DNA from: Sphingomonas sp. 28-63-12
GTDB taxonomy: Bacteria > Pseudomonadota > Alphaproteobacteria > Sphingomonadales > Sphingomonadaceae
Direction of reading: 5' to 3'
Assembly: GCA_002281535.1 (NCBI GenBank)
Contig: NCGD01000003.1
Location: forward strand, 1-64,000
Length of the DNA stretch: 64,000 bases
In this document: piece by piece, positions 1-8,100 of the stretch
Layout of the letters: every line of letters starts with the position of its first letter
Position numbering within the stretch: position 1 is the first letter of the stretch
Program-made: the position numbers and the translations under genes
Notes under the pieces: model-generated
The model's database searches: none
What the model was told of the DNA's origin: nothing
What the model saw: the letters and a program-made list of their open reading frames with translations, nothing else

Positions 1-1
1 C

Positions 2-526
2 ATCGGTAAAAAGAATGTGCCGATCCCCGCAGGGGTGACGGCCAGCATCGACGGCGGCATCATTTCGGTGAAGGGGCCCAAGGGCACGCTCACCATGCCA
101 CTGGTCGATGATATCAGCTACATCCTCGAAGATGATGGCATCTCGGTAAAGCCGGCGAACGATACCAAGCGCGCGCGCGCTTTTTGGGGCATGCAGCGGA
201 CTCTGGTGCAGAACCTGGTGACCGGGGTGAGCGAAGGCTTCTCCAAGGTTCTGGAAATCACCGGCGTTGGCTATCGTGCCGCTTCGCAGGGCCGCAATCT
301 CAATCTGCAGCTCGGCTACAGCCACCACGTCAACTATGCGATCCCCGAGGGGATTGAGATCAAGACGCCTGATCAGACCACGGTCGAAATCAGCGGGATC
401 GATAAGCAGAAGGTTGGCCAGGTTGCCGCTGAAATCCGCCGCTGGCGGCCGCCAGAGCCCTATAAGGGCAAGGGCATCAAGTATCGCGGCGAGTTCATCT
501 TCCGCAAGGAAGGGAAGAAGAAGTAA
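2..526 (+). CDS. rplF: 50S ribosomal protein L6 (5' end outside window)
   Basis: L6 binds 23S rRNA near the sarcin-ricin loop at the factor-binding site of the large subunit. The reading frame is open from base 2 and begins [12 protein letters not shown], which matches the L6 N-terminus a few residues after its usual start, so only the first codons are missing. The C-terminal signature around [14 protein letters not shown] is intact and the protein ends in a basic KKK tail. It is the first gene here of the spc operon. Its TAA stop shares one base with the rplR ATG, so the two are probably translationally coupled. Confidence 0.97.
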   Translation: MGKKNVPIPAGVTASIDGGIISVKGPKGTLTMPLVDDISYILEDDGISVKPANDTKRARAFWGMQRTLVQNLVTGVSEGFSKVLEITGVGYRAASQGRNLNLQLGYSHHVNYAIPEGIEIKTPDQTTVEISGIDKQKVGQVAAEIRRWRPPEPYKGKGIKYRGEFIFRKEGKKK

Positions 527-882
527 TGAGCAAGGGAATGTCTCTGTTCGAGAAGCGGCGCCGCCGCAATCGCACCGCGCTCCGCGCGCGTGGATCGGGC
601 CGTCCGCGGCTGTCGGTTCATCGTTCGGGCAAGCATATCTACGCACAGGTGATCGACGATGCCGCTGGCAAGACGATTGTCGCCGCTTCGACGCTGGAAA
701 AGGATGTGCGCGGCACGTCTGGCGCCAACATCGATGCAGCGATCTCGGTCGGCAAGCGCGTTGCTGAGGCAGCCGTGCAGGCAGGCGTCAAGCAGGTCGT
801 CTTCGACCGCGGCGGCTTTCTGTATCATGGCCGCGTCAAGGCGCTGGCTGATGCCGCCCGTGAAGCCGGATTGGAGTTTTAA
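526..882 (+). CDS. rplR: 50S ribosomal protein L18
   Basis: L18 binds 5S rRNA and carries it into the large-subunit central protuberance. The 118 residues have the normal L18 length and layout: a basic N-terminus ([14 protein letters not shown]), the [19 protein letters not shown] strand region, and the C-terminal [26 protein letters not shown] signature. The start codon overlaps the rplF stop by one base, and rpsE begins two bases after the stop. This fits tight co-translation in the spc operon. Confidence 0.98.
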   Translation: MSKGMSLFEKRRRRNRTALRARGSGRPRLSVHRSGKHIYAQVIDDAAGKTIVAASTLEKDVRGTSGANIDAAISVGKRVAEAAVQAGVKQVVFDRGGFLYHGRVKALADAAREAGLEF

Positions 883-884
883 GA

Positions 885-1622
885 ATGGCTGACGAAATCC
901 AGACCCAGGCAGCACCAGATGCCGCTCCCGGTGCAGGTGCACCGGGTGGCGATAATCGTGGCGGCCCGCGCGGCGGTGCCGGTCGTGGTCGCGGCGGCCC
1001 TGGTGGCGGTGGCAATCGTGACGGTCGTGGCCGCGACAATCGTGGCGGTCGCGACAATCGCGGCCGTGGCGGTCCCGGCGGCGATGACGGTGGCGAAGAA
1101 CTGATCGAGAAGCTGGTCCACATCAACCGCGTTTCCAAGACGGTGAAGGGCGGTAAGCGTTTCGGCTTTGCAGCACTCGTTGTGGTTGGTGATGGCAAGG
1201 GCCGTGTCGGCTTTGGCCATGGCAAGGCGCGCGAAGTGCCGGAGGCGATTTCCAAAGCGACTGCGGCCGCCAAGAAGGCAATGGTCCGCGTCCCGCTCAA
1301 GGAAGGCCGCACGCTGCATCATGATGCCAAGGGCCATTTTGGCGCTGGTCTCGTGACGGTGCGTTCGGCGCCCCAGGGTACCGGCATCATCGCCGGCGGC
1401 CCGATGCGCGCCGTTTTCGAATCGCTGGGCGTTGCAGATGTGGTGACCAAGTCGGTCGGTACGTCGAACCCCTACAACATGATCCGGGCGACGTTCGAGG
1501 CGCTGGTCAATCAGACCAGCCCCAAGGCTGTTGCCCAGCGTCGTGGTAAGAAGATCGCCGATCTGCTCGGTCGCGGTGGTTCACAGACCGCCGAAGCCGA
1601 TGCGCTCGCGGTCGTGGAGTAA
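885..1622 (+). CDS. rpsE: 30S ribosomal protein S5 with a long Gly/Arg-rich N-terminal tail
   Basis: S5 is a small-subunit protein needed for translational fidelity and mRNA unwinding at the entry site. The conserved core starts at about residue 73 ([13 protein letters not shown]), contains [18 protein letters not shown] and the C-terminal domain [16 protein letters not shown], and is normal. The 245-residue length is well above the roughly 165 residues of E. coli S5. The extra residues 1-70 are a low-complexity tail of about eight RGG/RDNRGG-like units after a short Ala/Pro acidic start. From memory, similar tails occur in other sphingomonad S5 proteins, so this is probably a lineage trait and not an annotation error. 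The frame continues without a break into the core. Confidence 0.97.
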   Translation: MADEIQTQAAPDAAPGAGAPGGDNRGGPRGGAGRGRGGPGGGGNRDGRGRDNRGGRDNRGRGGPGGDDGGEELIEKLVHINRVSKTVKGGKRFGFAALVVVGDGKGRVGFGHGKAREVPEAISKATAAAKKAMVRVPLKEGRTLHHDAKGHFGAGLVTVRSAPQGTGIIAGGPMRAVFESLGVADVVTKSVGTSNPYNMIRATFEALVNQTSPKAVAQRRGKKIADLLGRGGSQTAEADALAVVE

Positions 1623-1627
1623 CTGAC

Positions 1628-1804
1628 ATGGCAACCATCAAGATCACACAGACCGGTTCGCCGATCCGCCGCACCAGCGACCAGCGCGCAACGCTCGTCG
1701 GCCTGGGCCTCAACAAGATGCACAAGACCGTCGAGATCAATGACACGCCCGAAGTGCGTGGCATGATTCGCAAGGTTGCGCATATGCTGAACGTCGAGGG
1801 GTAA
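1628..1804 (+). CDS. rpmD: 50S ribosomal protein L30
   Basis: L30 is a small large-subunit protein lying near helix 38 of 23S rRNA. This 58-codon gene reads [15 protein letters not shown], then [14 protein letters not shown] and a terminal [14 protein letters not shown]. That is the complete L30 pattern (KHKTVE-type loop and VRGMI-type helix) at the usual length. It starts five bases after the rpsE stop and lies in its standard spc-operon position between rpsE and rplO. The 153-base gap that follows is unusually long for this operon and holds an inverted repeat. Confidence 0.96.
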   Translation: MATIKITQTGSPIRRTSDQRATLVGLGLNKMHKTVEINDTPEVRGMIRKVAHMLNVEG

Positions 1805-1814
1805 TAGCTTGGAA

Positions 1815-1911
1815 CCCCTCCCCTTCAGGGGAGGGGCAGGGGTGGGGCGTGTCCGCAAACGCGGCGCCCGTTGACAGCCCCCACCCCAACCCCTCCCCTG
1901 AAGGGGAGGGG
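1815..1911. repeat. Nested inverted repeat inside the spc operon
   Basis: Two arms of about 33 bases, at 1815-1847 and 1879-1911, are reverse complements with about two mismatches. Each arm also contains its own 22-base palindrome built on cccctcccct/aggggagggg. The whole unit can fold into one long hairpin or two small ones. It sits in the rpmD-rplO gap. There is no T-run after it, so it looks like a REP- or MITE-type intergenic repeat and not a terminator. Confidence 0.8.
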
Positions 1912-1957
1912 CTTGAGAAGTAAATTAGCGCGAAATAAGCGAAAGCGAGTGCACGAT

Positions 1958-2500
1958 ATGAAACTGAACGAACTCCGTGATAATGATGGCGCCCGCAAGT
2001 CGCGGATGCGCGTGGGCCGTGGTATCGGCTCGGGCAAGGGCAAGACCGCTGGCCGCGGCCAGAAGGGCCAGAAGAGCCGCGAAGGCGTGTCCATCGCCGG
2101 CTTCGAAGGCGGCCAGATGCCGCTCCACATGCGGCTGCCAAAGCGCGGCTTCAACAACATTTTCGCCAAGGATCACGCTGAAGTGAACCTGGGCGCAATC
2201 CAGAAGATGATCGACGCGGGCAAGCTCGCGACCGATGCAACGATCGACCATGCCGTTCTCAAGGCTGCTGGCCTGGCGCGTGGTGGCAAGGACGGCGTCC
2301 GCCTCCTCGCCAAGGGCGAGCTGACCACCAAACTGAACTTCACCGTTGCCGGCGCTTCAAAGGGCGCGATCGAGGCAGTCGAGAAGATCGGCGGTAAGGT
2401 CGACGTGATCCATGTCGTGCCCGCCAATGAAAAGGCTGCGGCCAAAAAGGGCGTCAAGTACAAGGAACGTCAGGCGCACAAGGCGTCGTTCAAGGCCTGA
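1958..2500 (+). CDS. rplO: 50S ribosomal protein L15
   Basis: L15 is an early-assembly protein of the large subunit that binds 23S rRNA. I place the start at 1958 because the product then begins [20 protein letters not shown], the standard L15 N-terminus. The frame is open further upstream, but that part reads through the intergenic inverted repeat and has no family similarity. The Gly-rich RNA-binding stretch [19 protein letters not shown] and the mixed C-terminal domain are intact over 180 residues. The ribosome binding site is weak, which fits coupling within the operon. Confidence 0.97.
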   Translation: MKLNELRDNDGARKSRMRVGRGIGSGKGKTAGRGQKGQKSREGVSIAGFEGGQMPLHMRLPKRGFNNIFAKDHAEVNLGAIQKMIDAGKLATDATIDHAVLKAAGLARGGKDGVRLLAKGELTTKLNFTVAGASKGAIEAVEKIGGKVDVIHVVPANEKAAAKKGVKYKERQAHKASFKA

Positions 2501-2610
2501 ACCCCCCATGGCGCTGCGCTCCGGCGCGGCGCCTGGCCGGTTCCCTTGCCCGGCCAAAGCTGAATCAATGGTACATCAGACGCTAGGCAAGCCCGCTTGC
2601 GTGACTATAT

Positions 2611-2650
2611 GAGCGGCGGGGCGGTAAAAACGATCCCGCCCTCTTTGTTT
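2611..2650 (+). terminator. Hairpin with T-rich tail before secY (possible attenuator)
   Basis: GAG and GGCGGG at 2611-2620 can pair with CCCGCC and CTC at 2635-2643 with one bulged base, followed by tttgttt. The structure ends about 17 bases before the secY start. This is terminator-like geometry inside an operon, so it could be a partial terminator or attenuator between the ribosomal protein genes and secY-adk. The T tract is interrupted and I have no evidence of activity. Confidence 0.45.
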
Positions 2651-2667
2651 CCAGGACGATCAAACCG

Positions 2668-4032
2668 ATGGCATCAGTAGCCGAGCAAATGGCCTCCAGC
2701 ATCAGCTTTGCGAAATTCTCGCAAGCGACTGATCTTAAGAAGCGATTGTGGTTCACCATCGTTGCGCTGGTCGTGTTCCGGCTGCTGAGCTATGTGCCGT
2801 TGCCGGGCATCGACCCGACCGCGCTTGGCCTGCTCTCGCAGCAGACCCAGGGCGGGGTGCTCGATCTGTTCAACAGTTTTTCGGGCGGTTCGCTCAAGCG
2901 CATGAGTCTGACGGCACTGGGCGTGACGCCCTATATTACCGCCTCAATCGTCGTGCAGCTCGCGACGTCGCTGTCGCCCACGCTGGCCGCCATCAAGAAG
3001 GATGGCGAAAGCGGGCGCAAGCGCCTCAACCAATATACTCGCTACGGCACCGTCGGGCTTACGATGGTGCAGGGCTACTTCATCGCGCTTGGCCTTGAAT
3101 CGTTCGGTGCGAGCCAGGGCGTGGCCGCCGTGATCGAGCCCGGCGTCATGTTCCGCGTCGCCGCTGTGATCTCGCTGGTGGGGGGCACGATGTTCCTGAT
3201 GTGGCTTGGTGAGCAGATCACCAGCCGCGGCATCGGCAATGGCGTGTCCTTGATCATTATGGCCGGCATTGTCGCCAGCATGCCAACTACGCTGTATAAT
3301 CTGTTCGAGGGCAGCCGGACCGGCTCGCTCGATCTGGTGCGCCTGATCGGCATTCTGGTTGCGGTCGTGTTCCTGGTGCTGTTCATCTGTTTCATGGAGC
3401 GCGCCCAGCGTCGCATCCTGATCCAGTATCCGAAGCGCCAGACGCAGCGCGGCATGCAGGCCGATCGCAGCCATCTGCCGCTGAAGATCAACACGGCTGG
3501 CGTGATTCCGCCGATCTTCGCGTCGTCGCTGCTGCTGATGCCGCTGACGATAACGCAGTTCGCCGGCAATTATGTCCAGGGCCAGAGCAGCTGGGGGGAT
3601 TTCATCATCACGATGAACCAGTATCTCCAGCATGGCTCGCCGCTCTATATGTCGCTCTATGGCGCCGGCATCATCTTCTTCTCGTTCTTCTACACGGCCG
3701 TCGTCTTCAATCCGGAGGAAACGGCGGACAATCTGAAGCGGCATGGCGGGTTCATTCCCGGCATCCGGCCAGGCAAGAATACCGAGCTGTATTTCGATTA
3801 TGTGCTGACTCGGCTGACGGTGATCGGCGCCGGCTATCTGGCGATAATCTGCCTGCTGCCCGAATATCTGGTGTCGGCGCTATCGATCCCGTTCTATCTG
3901 GGTGGAACGAGCTTGCTGATCGTCGTCAATGTGACGATGGATACAGTGACTCAGATCCAGAGCCACTTGCTGGCGCATCAATATGGCGATCTGATCAAGA
4001 AGGCCAAGCTGAAGGGCGGCCGGCTCCGCTAA
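2668..4032 (+). CDS. secY: Protein translocase subunit SecY
   Basis: SecY is the channel of the SecYEG translocon in the inner membrane. The 454-residue protein has the expected ten hydrophobic segments, the plug-region sequence PLPGIDP followed by FNSFSGGSLKRMSLTALGV, and the SecY signature GVTPYITASIVVQL. It also has the cytoplasmic loop QRRILIQYPKRQ and the late FFSFFYTAVVFNPEETADNLKR segment. It begins a gene pair with adk, as in other alphaproteobacteria. The 167-base gap before it, with a hairpin, suggests it may have partly separate expression from rplO. Confidence 0.98.
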   Translation: MASVAEQMASSISFAKFSQATDLKKRLWFTIVALVVFRLLSYVPLPGIDPTALGLLSQQTQGGVLDLFNSFSGGSLKRMSLTALGVTPYITASIVVQLATSLSPTLAAIKKDGESGRKRLNQYTRYGTVGLTMVQGYFIALGLESFGASQGVAAVIEPGVMFRVAAVISLVGGTMFLMWLGEQITSRGIGNGVSLIIMAGIVASMPTTLYNLFEGSRTGSLDLVRLIGILVAVVFLVLFICFMERAQRRILIQYPKRQTQRGMQADRSHLPLKINTAGVIPPIFASSLLLMPLTITQFAGNYVQGQSSWGDFIITMNQYLQHGSPLYMSLYGAGIIFFSFFYTAVVFNPEETADNLKRHGGFIPGIRPGKNTELYFDYVLTRLTVIGAGYLAIICLLPEYLVSALSIPFYLGGTSLLIVVNVTMDTVTQIQSHLLAHQYGDLIKKAKLKGGRLR

Positions 4033-4066
4033 GAGTGCCGGCGTCAAACCGAGGGGACCTGAGCTT

Positions 4067-4720
4067 TTGAACATCATCCTGCTGGGGCCCCCGGGGGCGG
4101 GCAAGGGCACACAGGCGAGCCGGTTGCAGGCAGAGCATGGCATGGTCCAGCTCTCCACTGGCGACATGCTGCGCGCGGCCGTGAAATCGGGCAGCCCAGC
4201 CGGGCTCAAGGCCAAGGCCGTGATGGAAGCGGGCGCGCTCGTCTCCGACGATATCGTCTCGGCACTGATCGACGAAAAGCTCGGGACGATGCGGGCCGAT
4301 CAGGGCGCAATCTTCGACGGCTACCCTCGTACCGCGCCGCAGGCTGCGTCGCTCGATCAATTGCTGGCCGCGCATGGCCGCACGCTTGATCACGTGATCG
4401 AGCTCGAAGTGAACGAAGACGCGCTGGTCGAACGCATCGTCGGGCGCTTCAGTTGCGCGCAATGCGGCACCAACTACCACGACAGCTTCAACCGACCCAA
4501 GGTGGATGGCGTGTGCGATGTCTGCGGTGGGACCGAGTTCAAGCGCCGCGCTGACGATAATGCCGAAACGGTGCGCACCCGCATGGCGGAATATCGTGCC
4601 AAGACGGCGCCGATCCTGCCGATCTACGAGGCCCGGCACCTCGTCAATCGGGTCGATGGCATGGCCGATATCGATCATGTTACCAGCGCGATCGAAGCAA
4701 TCTTGAGCAACGATGCCTAA
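4067..4720 (+). CDS. adk: Adenylate kinase with zinc-type LID
   Basis: Adenylate kinase interconverts ATP plus AMP with two ADP in the cytoplasm. The P-loop GPPGAGKGTQ is at residues 7-16, DGYPRT marks the AMP-binding and catalytic region, and the LID carries a four-cysteine zinc site (CAQC and CDVC about 21 residues apart). It is therefore the long, zinc-containing form (217 residues). The start is TTG at 4067: it is preceded by gaggggacc, it gives the canonical N-terminus (M)NIILLGPPGAGKGTQ, and there is no in-frame ATG upstream. In most alphaproteobacteria rpsM follows directly; here about 2.4 kb intervene. Confidence 0.97.
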   Translation: MNIILLGPPGAGKGTQASRLQAEHGMVQLSTGDMLRAAVKSGSPAGLKAKAVMEAGALVSDDIVSALIDEKLGTMRADQGAIFDGYPRTAPQAASLDQLLAAHGRTLDHVIELEVNEDALVERIVGRFSCAQCGTNYHDSFNRPKVDGVCDVCGGTEFKRRADDNAETVRTRMAEYRAKTAPILPIYEARHLVNRVDGMADIDHVTSAIEAILSNDA

Positions 4721-4883
4721 AGCTGCCAAATATCCCTGACGATGTCTTCATCATGAACAGCATTTCAGCGCTGTTTGTGATAGAATTTCGCTATCCAGAC
4801 TATATGATCTGAGTCGGCCGACTTGATCTTTTGATCCTTGTCGCTCGTGTCACGCGTGCACAGCAGCGGATCGGAGAAAAAGC

Positions 4884-5495
4884 ATGACGGAGGCGTCTGA
4901 AAAGGCGATCAAGATGATCGTCGCGTTCGAAGTGACCAGCGAATCGACTTATACCAGTAAATATCAATCGACAATCTGGCCCGGTGGTCAATCCGGCGTC
5001 ACGATCGGTATTGGCTATGATCTTGGCTACACTACTAACGACAAGCTTCAGGCCGACTGGGGGGATAAATTACCAGCAGCGATGATTGCAGAGCTGAAGC
5101 AGGCGGTCGGCGTCACCGGCACGGCGGCCAAGGAGATGGCGGCGCATCTGGCGCCGCAGGTGCTGGTGCCCTGGGACGCAGCCAATGCGGTGTTTCGCGA
5201 ACGCGACGTGCCCAATTATTCCGCGATGGTCCGAAAGGCACTGGCCAATACCGGCCTGCTGTCGGGCGACAGCTTCGGCGCCTTGCTCTCACTGACCTTC
5301 AATCGTGGGCCAAGTTTCAAGGCGGTTGGCGATCGCTACCGTGAGATGAACGCCATTCGTGACCTGATGGCGGCGAAGAATTTTGCTGCCATCCCGGCCC
5401 AGTTCATGGCGATGCAGCGGCTCTGGCCAACCGTTGCCGGCCTCAGGGCGCGGCGGGAAAAGGAATCGAAGTTGTTTGCAGGCGGCCTGGTTTGA
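4884..5495 (+). CDS. Lysozyme-fold (phage/pesticin-type) protein
   Basis: This 203-residue protein resembles the T4-lysozyme/pesticin group of muramidases, which cleave the MurNAc-GlcNAc bond of peptidoglycan. The visible signature is an early glutamate in IVAFEVTSESTY (Glu16, probable general acid), followed by WPGGQSGVTIGIGYDLG, which matches the TIGIG motif holding the catalytic threonine of that family. A later FGALLSLTFNRG segment fits the lysozyme C-lobe. There is no obvious signal peptide, so export would need a holin or another route. The start is ATG 4884 after ggagaaaaa. It lies alone between adk and an SRPBCC gene, inside an insertion that splits the ribosomal cluster. No other phage gene is visible, so a cellular role or a toxin-like effector remains possible. 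Confidence 0.72.
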   Translation: MTEASEKAIKMIVAFEVTSESTYTSKYQSTIWPGGQSGVTIGIGYDLGYTTNDKLQADWGDKLPAAMIAELKQAVGVTGTAAKEMAAHLAPQVLVPWDAANAVFRERDVPNYSAMVRKALANTGLLSGDSFGALLSLTFNRGPSFKAVGDRYREMNAIRDLMAAKNFAAIPAQFMAMQRLWPTVAGLRARREKESKLFAGGLV

Positions 5496-5556
5496 CCGCA
5501 TGCTCGGGCAGTGGCTGGGGGGCACTCCCCCGCCGCGTTCTGGGGGAGTGAAGCCG

Positions 5557-6114
5557 ATGCGTCATCAGGTTGCGATCGGGCTGGGGTCGCTGTTGCTGGC
5601 GACGCCCGCATATGCCGAAGTCCTGGCGGTCACGCCGGACAGTTTCGATATCGAGCAAAGCGTCACGATCGATCAGCCCCTGCCGCGCGTTTGGGATATG
5701 CTGCGCAATCCCCAAAAATGGTGGGACAAGGCTCATACTTACTCGGAAAACAGCGCCAATCTCTATCTCGATGGCCAGGCGACGGGGTGTTTCTGCGAGC
5801 GGCTGCCCGGCGGCGGGAGCGTGGCGCATGCCCAGATCCTCTATATCCAGCCGCCACGGATGATCCGGCTGAGTGGTGCGCTCGGGCCGCTCCAGGCTGA
5901 GGCCGTCATCGGTACGCTGACCTTCACGCTTGAGGCCGAAGGGCAGGGGGCGACCCGGGTTACGGTCAGCTACGTTGTCGGTGGGCATATCCGTGGCGGG
6001 GCCGAGGCCATGGCGCCGACGGTCGATGAAGTGCTGGCTGTCCAGTTGATCGGCCTGAAGTCCGCGGCCGAGGCGGGCCTGCCAGCACCGCCTGCCGCGC
6101 CTGCCGATCGCTGA
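5557..6114 (+). CDS. Exported SRPBCC (START-like) family protein
   Basis: This 185-residue protein has a cleavable signal peptide (residues 1-18, ending ATPAYAE) followed by a domain of the SRPBCC/polyketide-cyclase fold. The fold is suggested by the opening pattern QSVTIDQPLPRVWDMLRNPQ, WWDKAHTYSE, and the alternating strands that end before a long C-terminal helix (DEVLAVQLIGLKSAAEAG). Such domains bind hydrophobic ligands in a deep cavity. The ligand here is unknown. I chose ATG 5557 because gggggag lies eight bases upstream and the product gains a clean signal sequence. It follows the lysozyme-like gene in the same direction by about 60 bases and ends directly against the reverse-strand membrane protein gene. 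Confidence 0.68.
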   Translation: MRHQVAIGLGSLLLATPAYAEVLAVTPDSFDIEQSVTIDQPLPRVWDMLRNPQKWWDKAHTYSENSANLYLDGQATGCFCERLPGGGSVAHAQILYIQPPRMIRLSGALGPLQAEAVIGTLTFTLEAEGQGATRVTVSYVVGGHIRGGAEAMAPTVDEVLAVQLIGLKSAAEAGLPAPPAAPADR

Positions 6115-6840
6115 TCAGGTTGCGCGGCGCGCCGTCGCCGCGCGCGGCCGGCCGCGCAGGCTGCGCAGAAAATAACCGATCATCGCCACGCCACAGATCG
6201 TCGGCAGCACCCAGATGATCGGGTTAAAGGCATGTTCGGGGAACAGCTCGATCAACCCCACGGAAAGGAAGGCCGTATACGCCGCGATGCCCGTTGCCAC
6301 CATCGCCTTCAAATGCTCGGGGATATAGTCGCGCGGGCCGGGCGCGGGCCGGAACATATACCAGAGATAGGTGGCGGTGGTGCCAAAGCCGATGATCGAC
6401 ACGCCGATCATCAGCGGCTGGCCAAGCCAGATGCCCTGCACCAGGCAATTCGTCCCCGTGACGAGGACGGCGATCTGCAGGCCGACCATCGACCAATGCC
6501 GATTGGCGGCATGATCGCGCTTGTTGGCGACCATCTTCAGGCCATAGCGCGTCATGCTCATGGTTAGCAGCGCCAGATAGATCATCATCCAGCCGAACAG
6601 CCCTCGATACAGCACCGCGTCAGTCAGCTGGGGGTGCATGGCCAGCGGCCAGCGCAGCGACAGCGCGCCCATGCCCAGTGCCATAAAGCTGGCGGTGTAG
6701 ATGGCAGTGGTGAAGGCGCGGCCCCAGCGACGGTGCGCCGGCCCGCCCTTGCGGGTCAGCACCGATCCCCAGCAACTGGTAAGGGCAACCGCCCCGGCAA
6801 TCACATGCACGACGAGAATCAGCTTGAACAGCCAGGGCAT
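6115..6840 (-). CDS. Multi-pass membrane protein, DUF2306-like
   Basis: The 241-residue product has about seven to eight hydrophobic segments and begins MPWLFKLILVVHVIAGAVAL. The histidine in the first segment (VVHVIAG), the loop GGPAHRRWGRAF, and a later NRHWSM histidine resemble the DUF2306/heme-like small membrane protein group, for which no function is established. I start it at ATG 6840, where ggagg lies upstream; an open extension of 17 codons upstream has no membrane character. It is the only reverse-strand gene inside the ribosomal cluster, and it converges tail to tail on the SRPBCC gene with no gap. The family assignment is tentative; an inner-membrane location is much surer. Confidence 0.62.
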   Translation of the reverse strand: MPWLFKLILVVHVIAGAVALTSCWGSVLTRKGGPAHRRWGRAFTTAIYTASFMALGMGALSLRWPLAMHPQLTDAVLYRGLFGWMMIYLALLTMSMTRYGLKMVANKRDHAANRHWSMVGLQIAVLVTGTNCLVQGIWLGQPLMIGVSIIGFGTTATYLWYMFRPAPGPRDYIPEHLKAMVATGIAAYTAFLSVGLIELFPEHAFNPIIWVLPTICGVAMIGYFLRSLRGRPRAATARRAT

Positions 6841-6998
6841 TGTTTGGCGGCACTCCTCCCGGCGCGTCGGTTCTCGCGCGGTCGCCAGCATGTTTCAGGG
6901 CGGTTTGGCGCGCAAGCCAATTATCCGCTGCGCCAACCAGCCATTTGCTGCCCAGCGACGATTGGTGTAAGAGTCGCGCTGCAGCAGCGTGCGGGCGC

Positions 6999-7027
6999 TT
7001 GACAGCATCGTCTTGCCGGCCTAAGCG
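6999..7027 (+). promoter_or_regulatory. Candidate promoter for the rpsM-rplQ genes
   Basis: A perfect -35 hexamer TTGACA at 6999-7004 is followed after 17 bases by a weak -10 candidate (taagcg, 7022-7027), about 130 bases upstream of rpsM. An independent promoter would be needed because rpsM is separated from adk by a reverse-strand gene. The -10 match is poor, so this is a proposal only. The rest of the 6841-7158 gap holds no gene I can support. Confidence 0.4.
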
Positions 7028-7158
7028 CCTGCTCTTCCGAAACACCGGTTGCCGGCGGCGCTTTAGCGCTTGCCGGTATCGTGCGTTAGAGAAATCAACG
7101 CGATGAGATGGGGCCGGTGCAGCCATGCCAGGCCCTGTGGAGCAGGAGAACAACTTTC

Positions 7159-7527
7159 ATGGCACGTATTGCGGGCGTCAACATCCCGACGAACAAGCGC
7201 GTAGTCATCGCGCTCACCTACATTCATGGCATTGGTAACACCAAGGCCAAGGAAATCACCACCAAGCTGGGCATCGCGCCTGAGCGTCGCGTGCAGGACC
7301 TGAGTGATCAGGAAGTCCTGCAGATCCGCGAGACGATTGATGCCGATCACACCGTTGAGGGCGATCTTCGCCGCGAAGTGTCGATCAACATCAAGCGCCT
7401 GATGGATCTTGCCTGCTATCGCGGGCTTCGCCATCGCAAGGGCCTGCCGGTCCGTGGCCAGCGCACGCACACCAATGCGCGCACCCGCAAGGGCAAGGCC
7501 AAGCCGATCGCCGGCAAGAAGAAGTAA
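7159..7527 (+). CDS. rpsM: 30S ribosomal protein S13
   Basis: S13 sits in the head of the small subunit and contacts 16S rRNA, L5 and the tRNAs. The start at 7159 gives [20 protein letters not shown], the canonical S13 N-terminus, with aggaga 10 bases upstream. The frame is open further upstream but without family similarity. The helix-two-turn region [13 protein letters not shown] and the C-terminal [16 protein letters not shown]-type basic tail (here [20 protein letters not shown]) are intact in 122 residues. It opens the rpsM-rpsK-rpoA-rplQ block, the alphaproteobacterial form of the alpha operon. Confidence 0.98.
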   Translation: MARIAGVNIPTNKRVVIALTYIHGIGNTKAKEITTKLGIAPERRVQDLSDQEVLQIRETIDADHTVEGDLRREVSINIKRLMDLACYRGLRHRKGLPVRGQRTHTNARTRKGKAKPIAGKKK

Positions 7528-7613
7528 TTCGCGCGGGGCGCGAATTACGCCGCCGGAGGCAGGCTTGAAGCCGATCGCCTCCCGGTCTCAGTATCAGGGT
7601 TAGGATTTCTACT

Positions 7614-8003
7614 ATGGCACGCGAACCTCAGCGCATTCGTCGGCGCGAGCGCAAGAACATCACCAGCGGCGTCGCGCATGTGAACGCTAGCTTCAATAAC
7701 ACGATGATCACGATCACCGATGCCCAGGGCAACGCGATCTCCTGGTCCTCGGCCGGCACGATGGGTTTCAAGGGGTCGCGCAAATCGACGCCTTATGCCG
7801 CCCAGGTCGCCGCTGAAGACGCAGGCCGCAAGGCTGCCGAGCATGGCGTGCGCACGCTCGAAGTCGAAGTGAAGGGCCCGGGTTCGGGTCGTGAATCGGC
7901 GCTGCGGGCGCTGCAGGCTGTCGGCTTCCAGATCACGTCGATCCGCGACGTCACCTCGATCCCGCATAACGGCGTTCGCCCTTCGAAGCGCCGCCGCGTC
8001 TGA
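7614..8003 (+). CDS. rpsK: 30S ribosomal protein S11
   Basis: S11 forms part of the platform of the small subunit near the mRNA exit region. The 129 residues include [19 protein letters not shown], the [13 protein letters not shown] helix and the signature region [18 protein letters not shown], ending in the basic [15 protein letters not shown] tail. Length and content are normal. It lies 86 bases after rpsM, with rpoA 97 bases downstream. The absence of rpsD between rpsK and rpoA is usual for alphaproteobacteria. Confidence 0.98.
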   Translation: MAREPQRIRRRERKNITSGVAHVNASFNNTMITITDAQGNAISWSSAGTMGFKGSRKSTPYAAQVAAEDAGRKAAEHGVRTLEVEVKGPGSGRESALRALQAVGFQITSIRDVTSIPHNGVRPSKRRRV

Positions 8004-8100
8004 TTCCGGCTTGTTCGCGCGCGATTAACCGCCTGCGCGAACAGGTCTCCCACCGGCCGGAGCAACGCCCCCGCTCCCGCCCAAAACCAAGGGGAAGCCC

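Noticed and set aside
7040-7080. GC-rich imperfect hairpin upstream of rpsM as a ribosomal-protein autoregulatory leader
   Set aside because: The pairing is short and imperfect, and I could not match it to a known leader. It may be ordinary GC-rich DNA.
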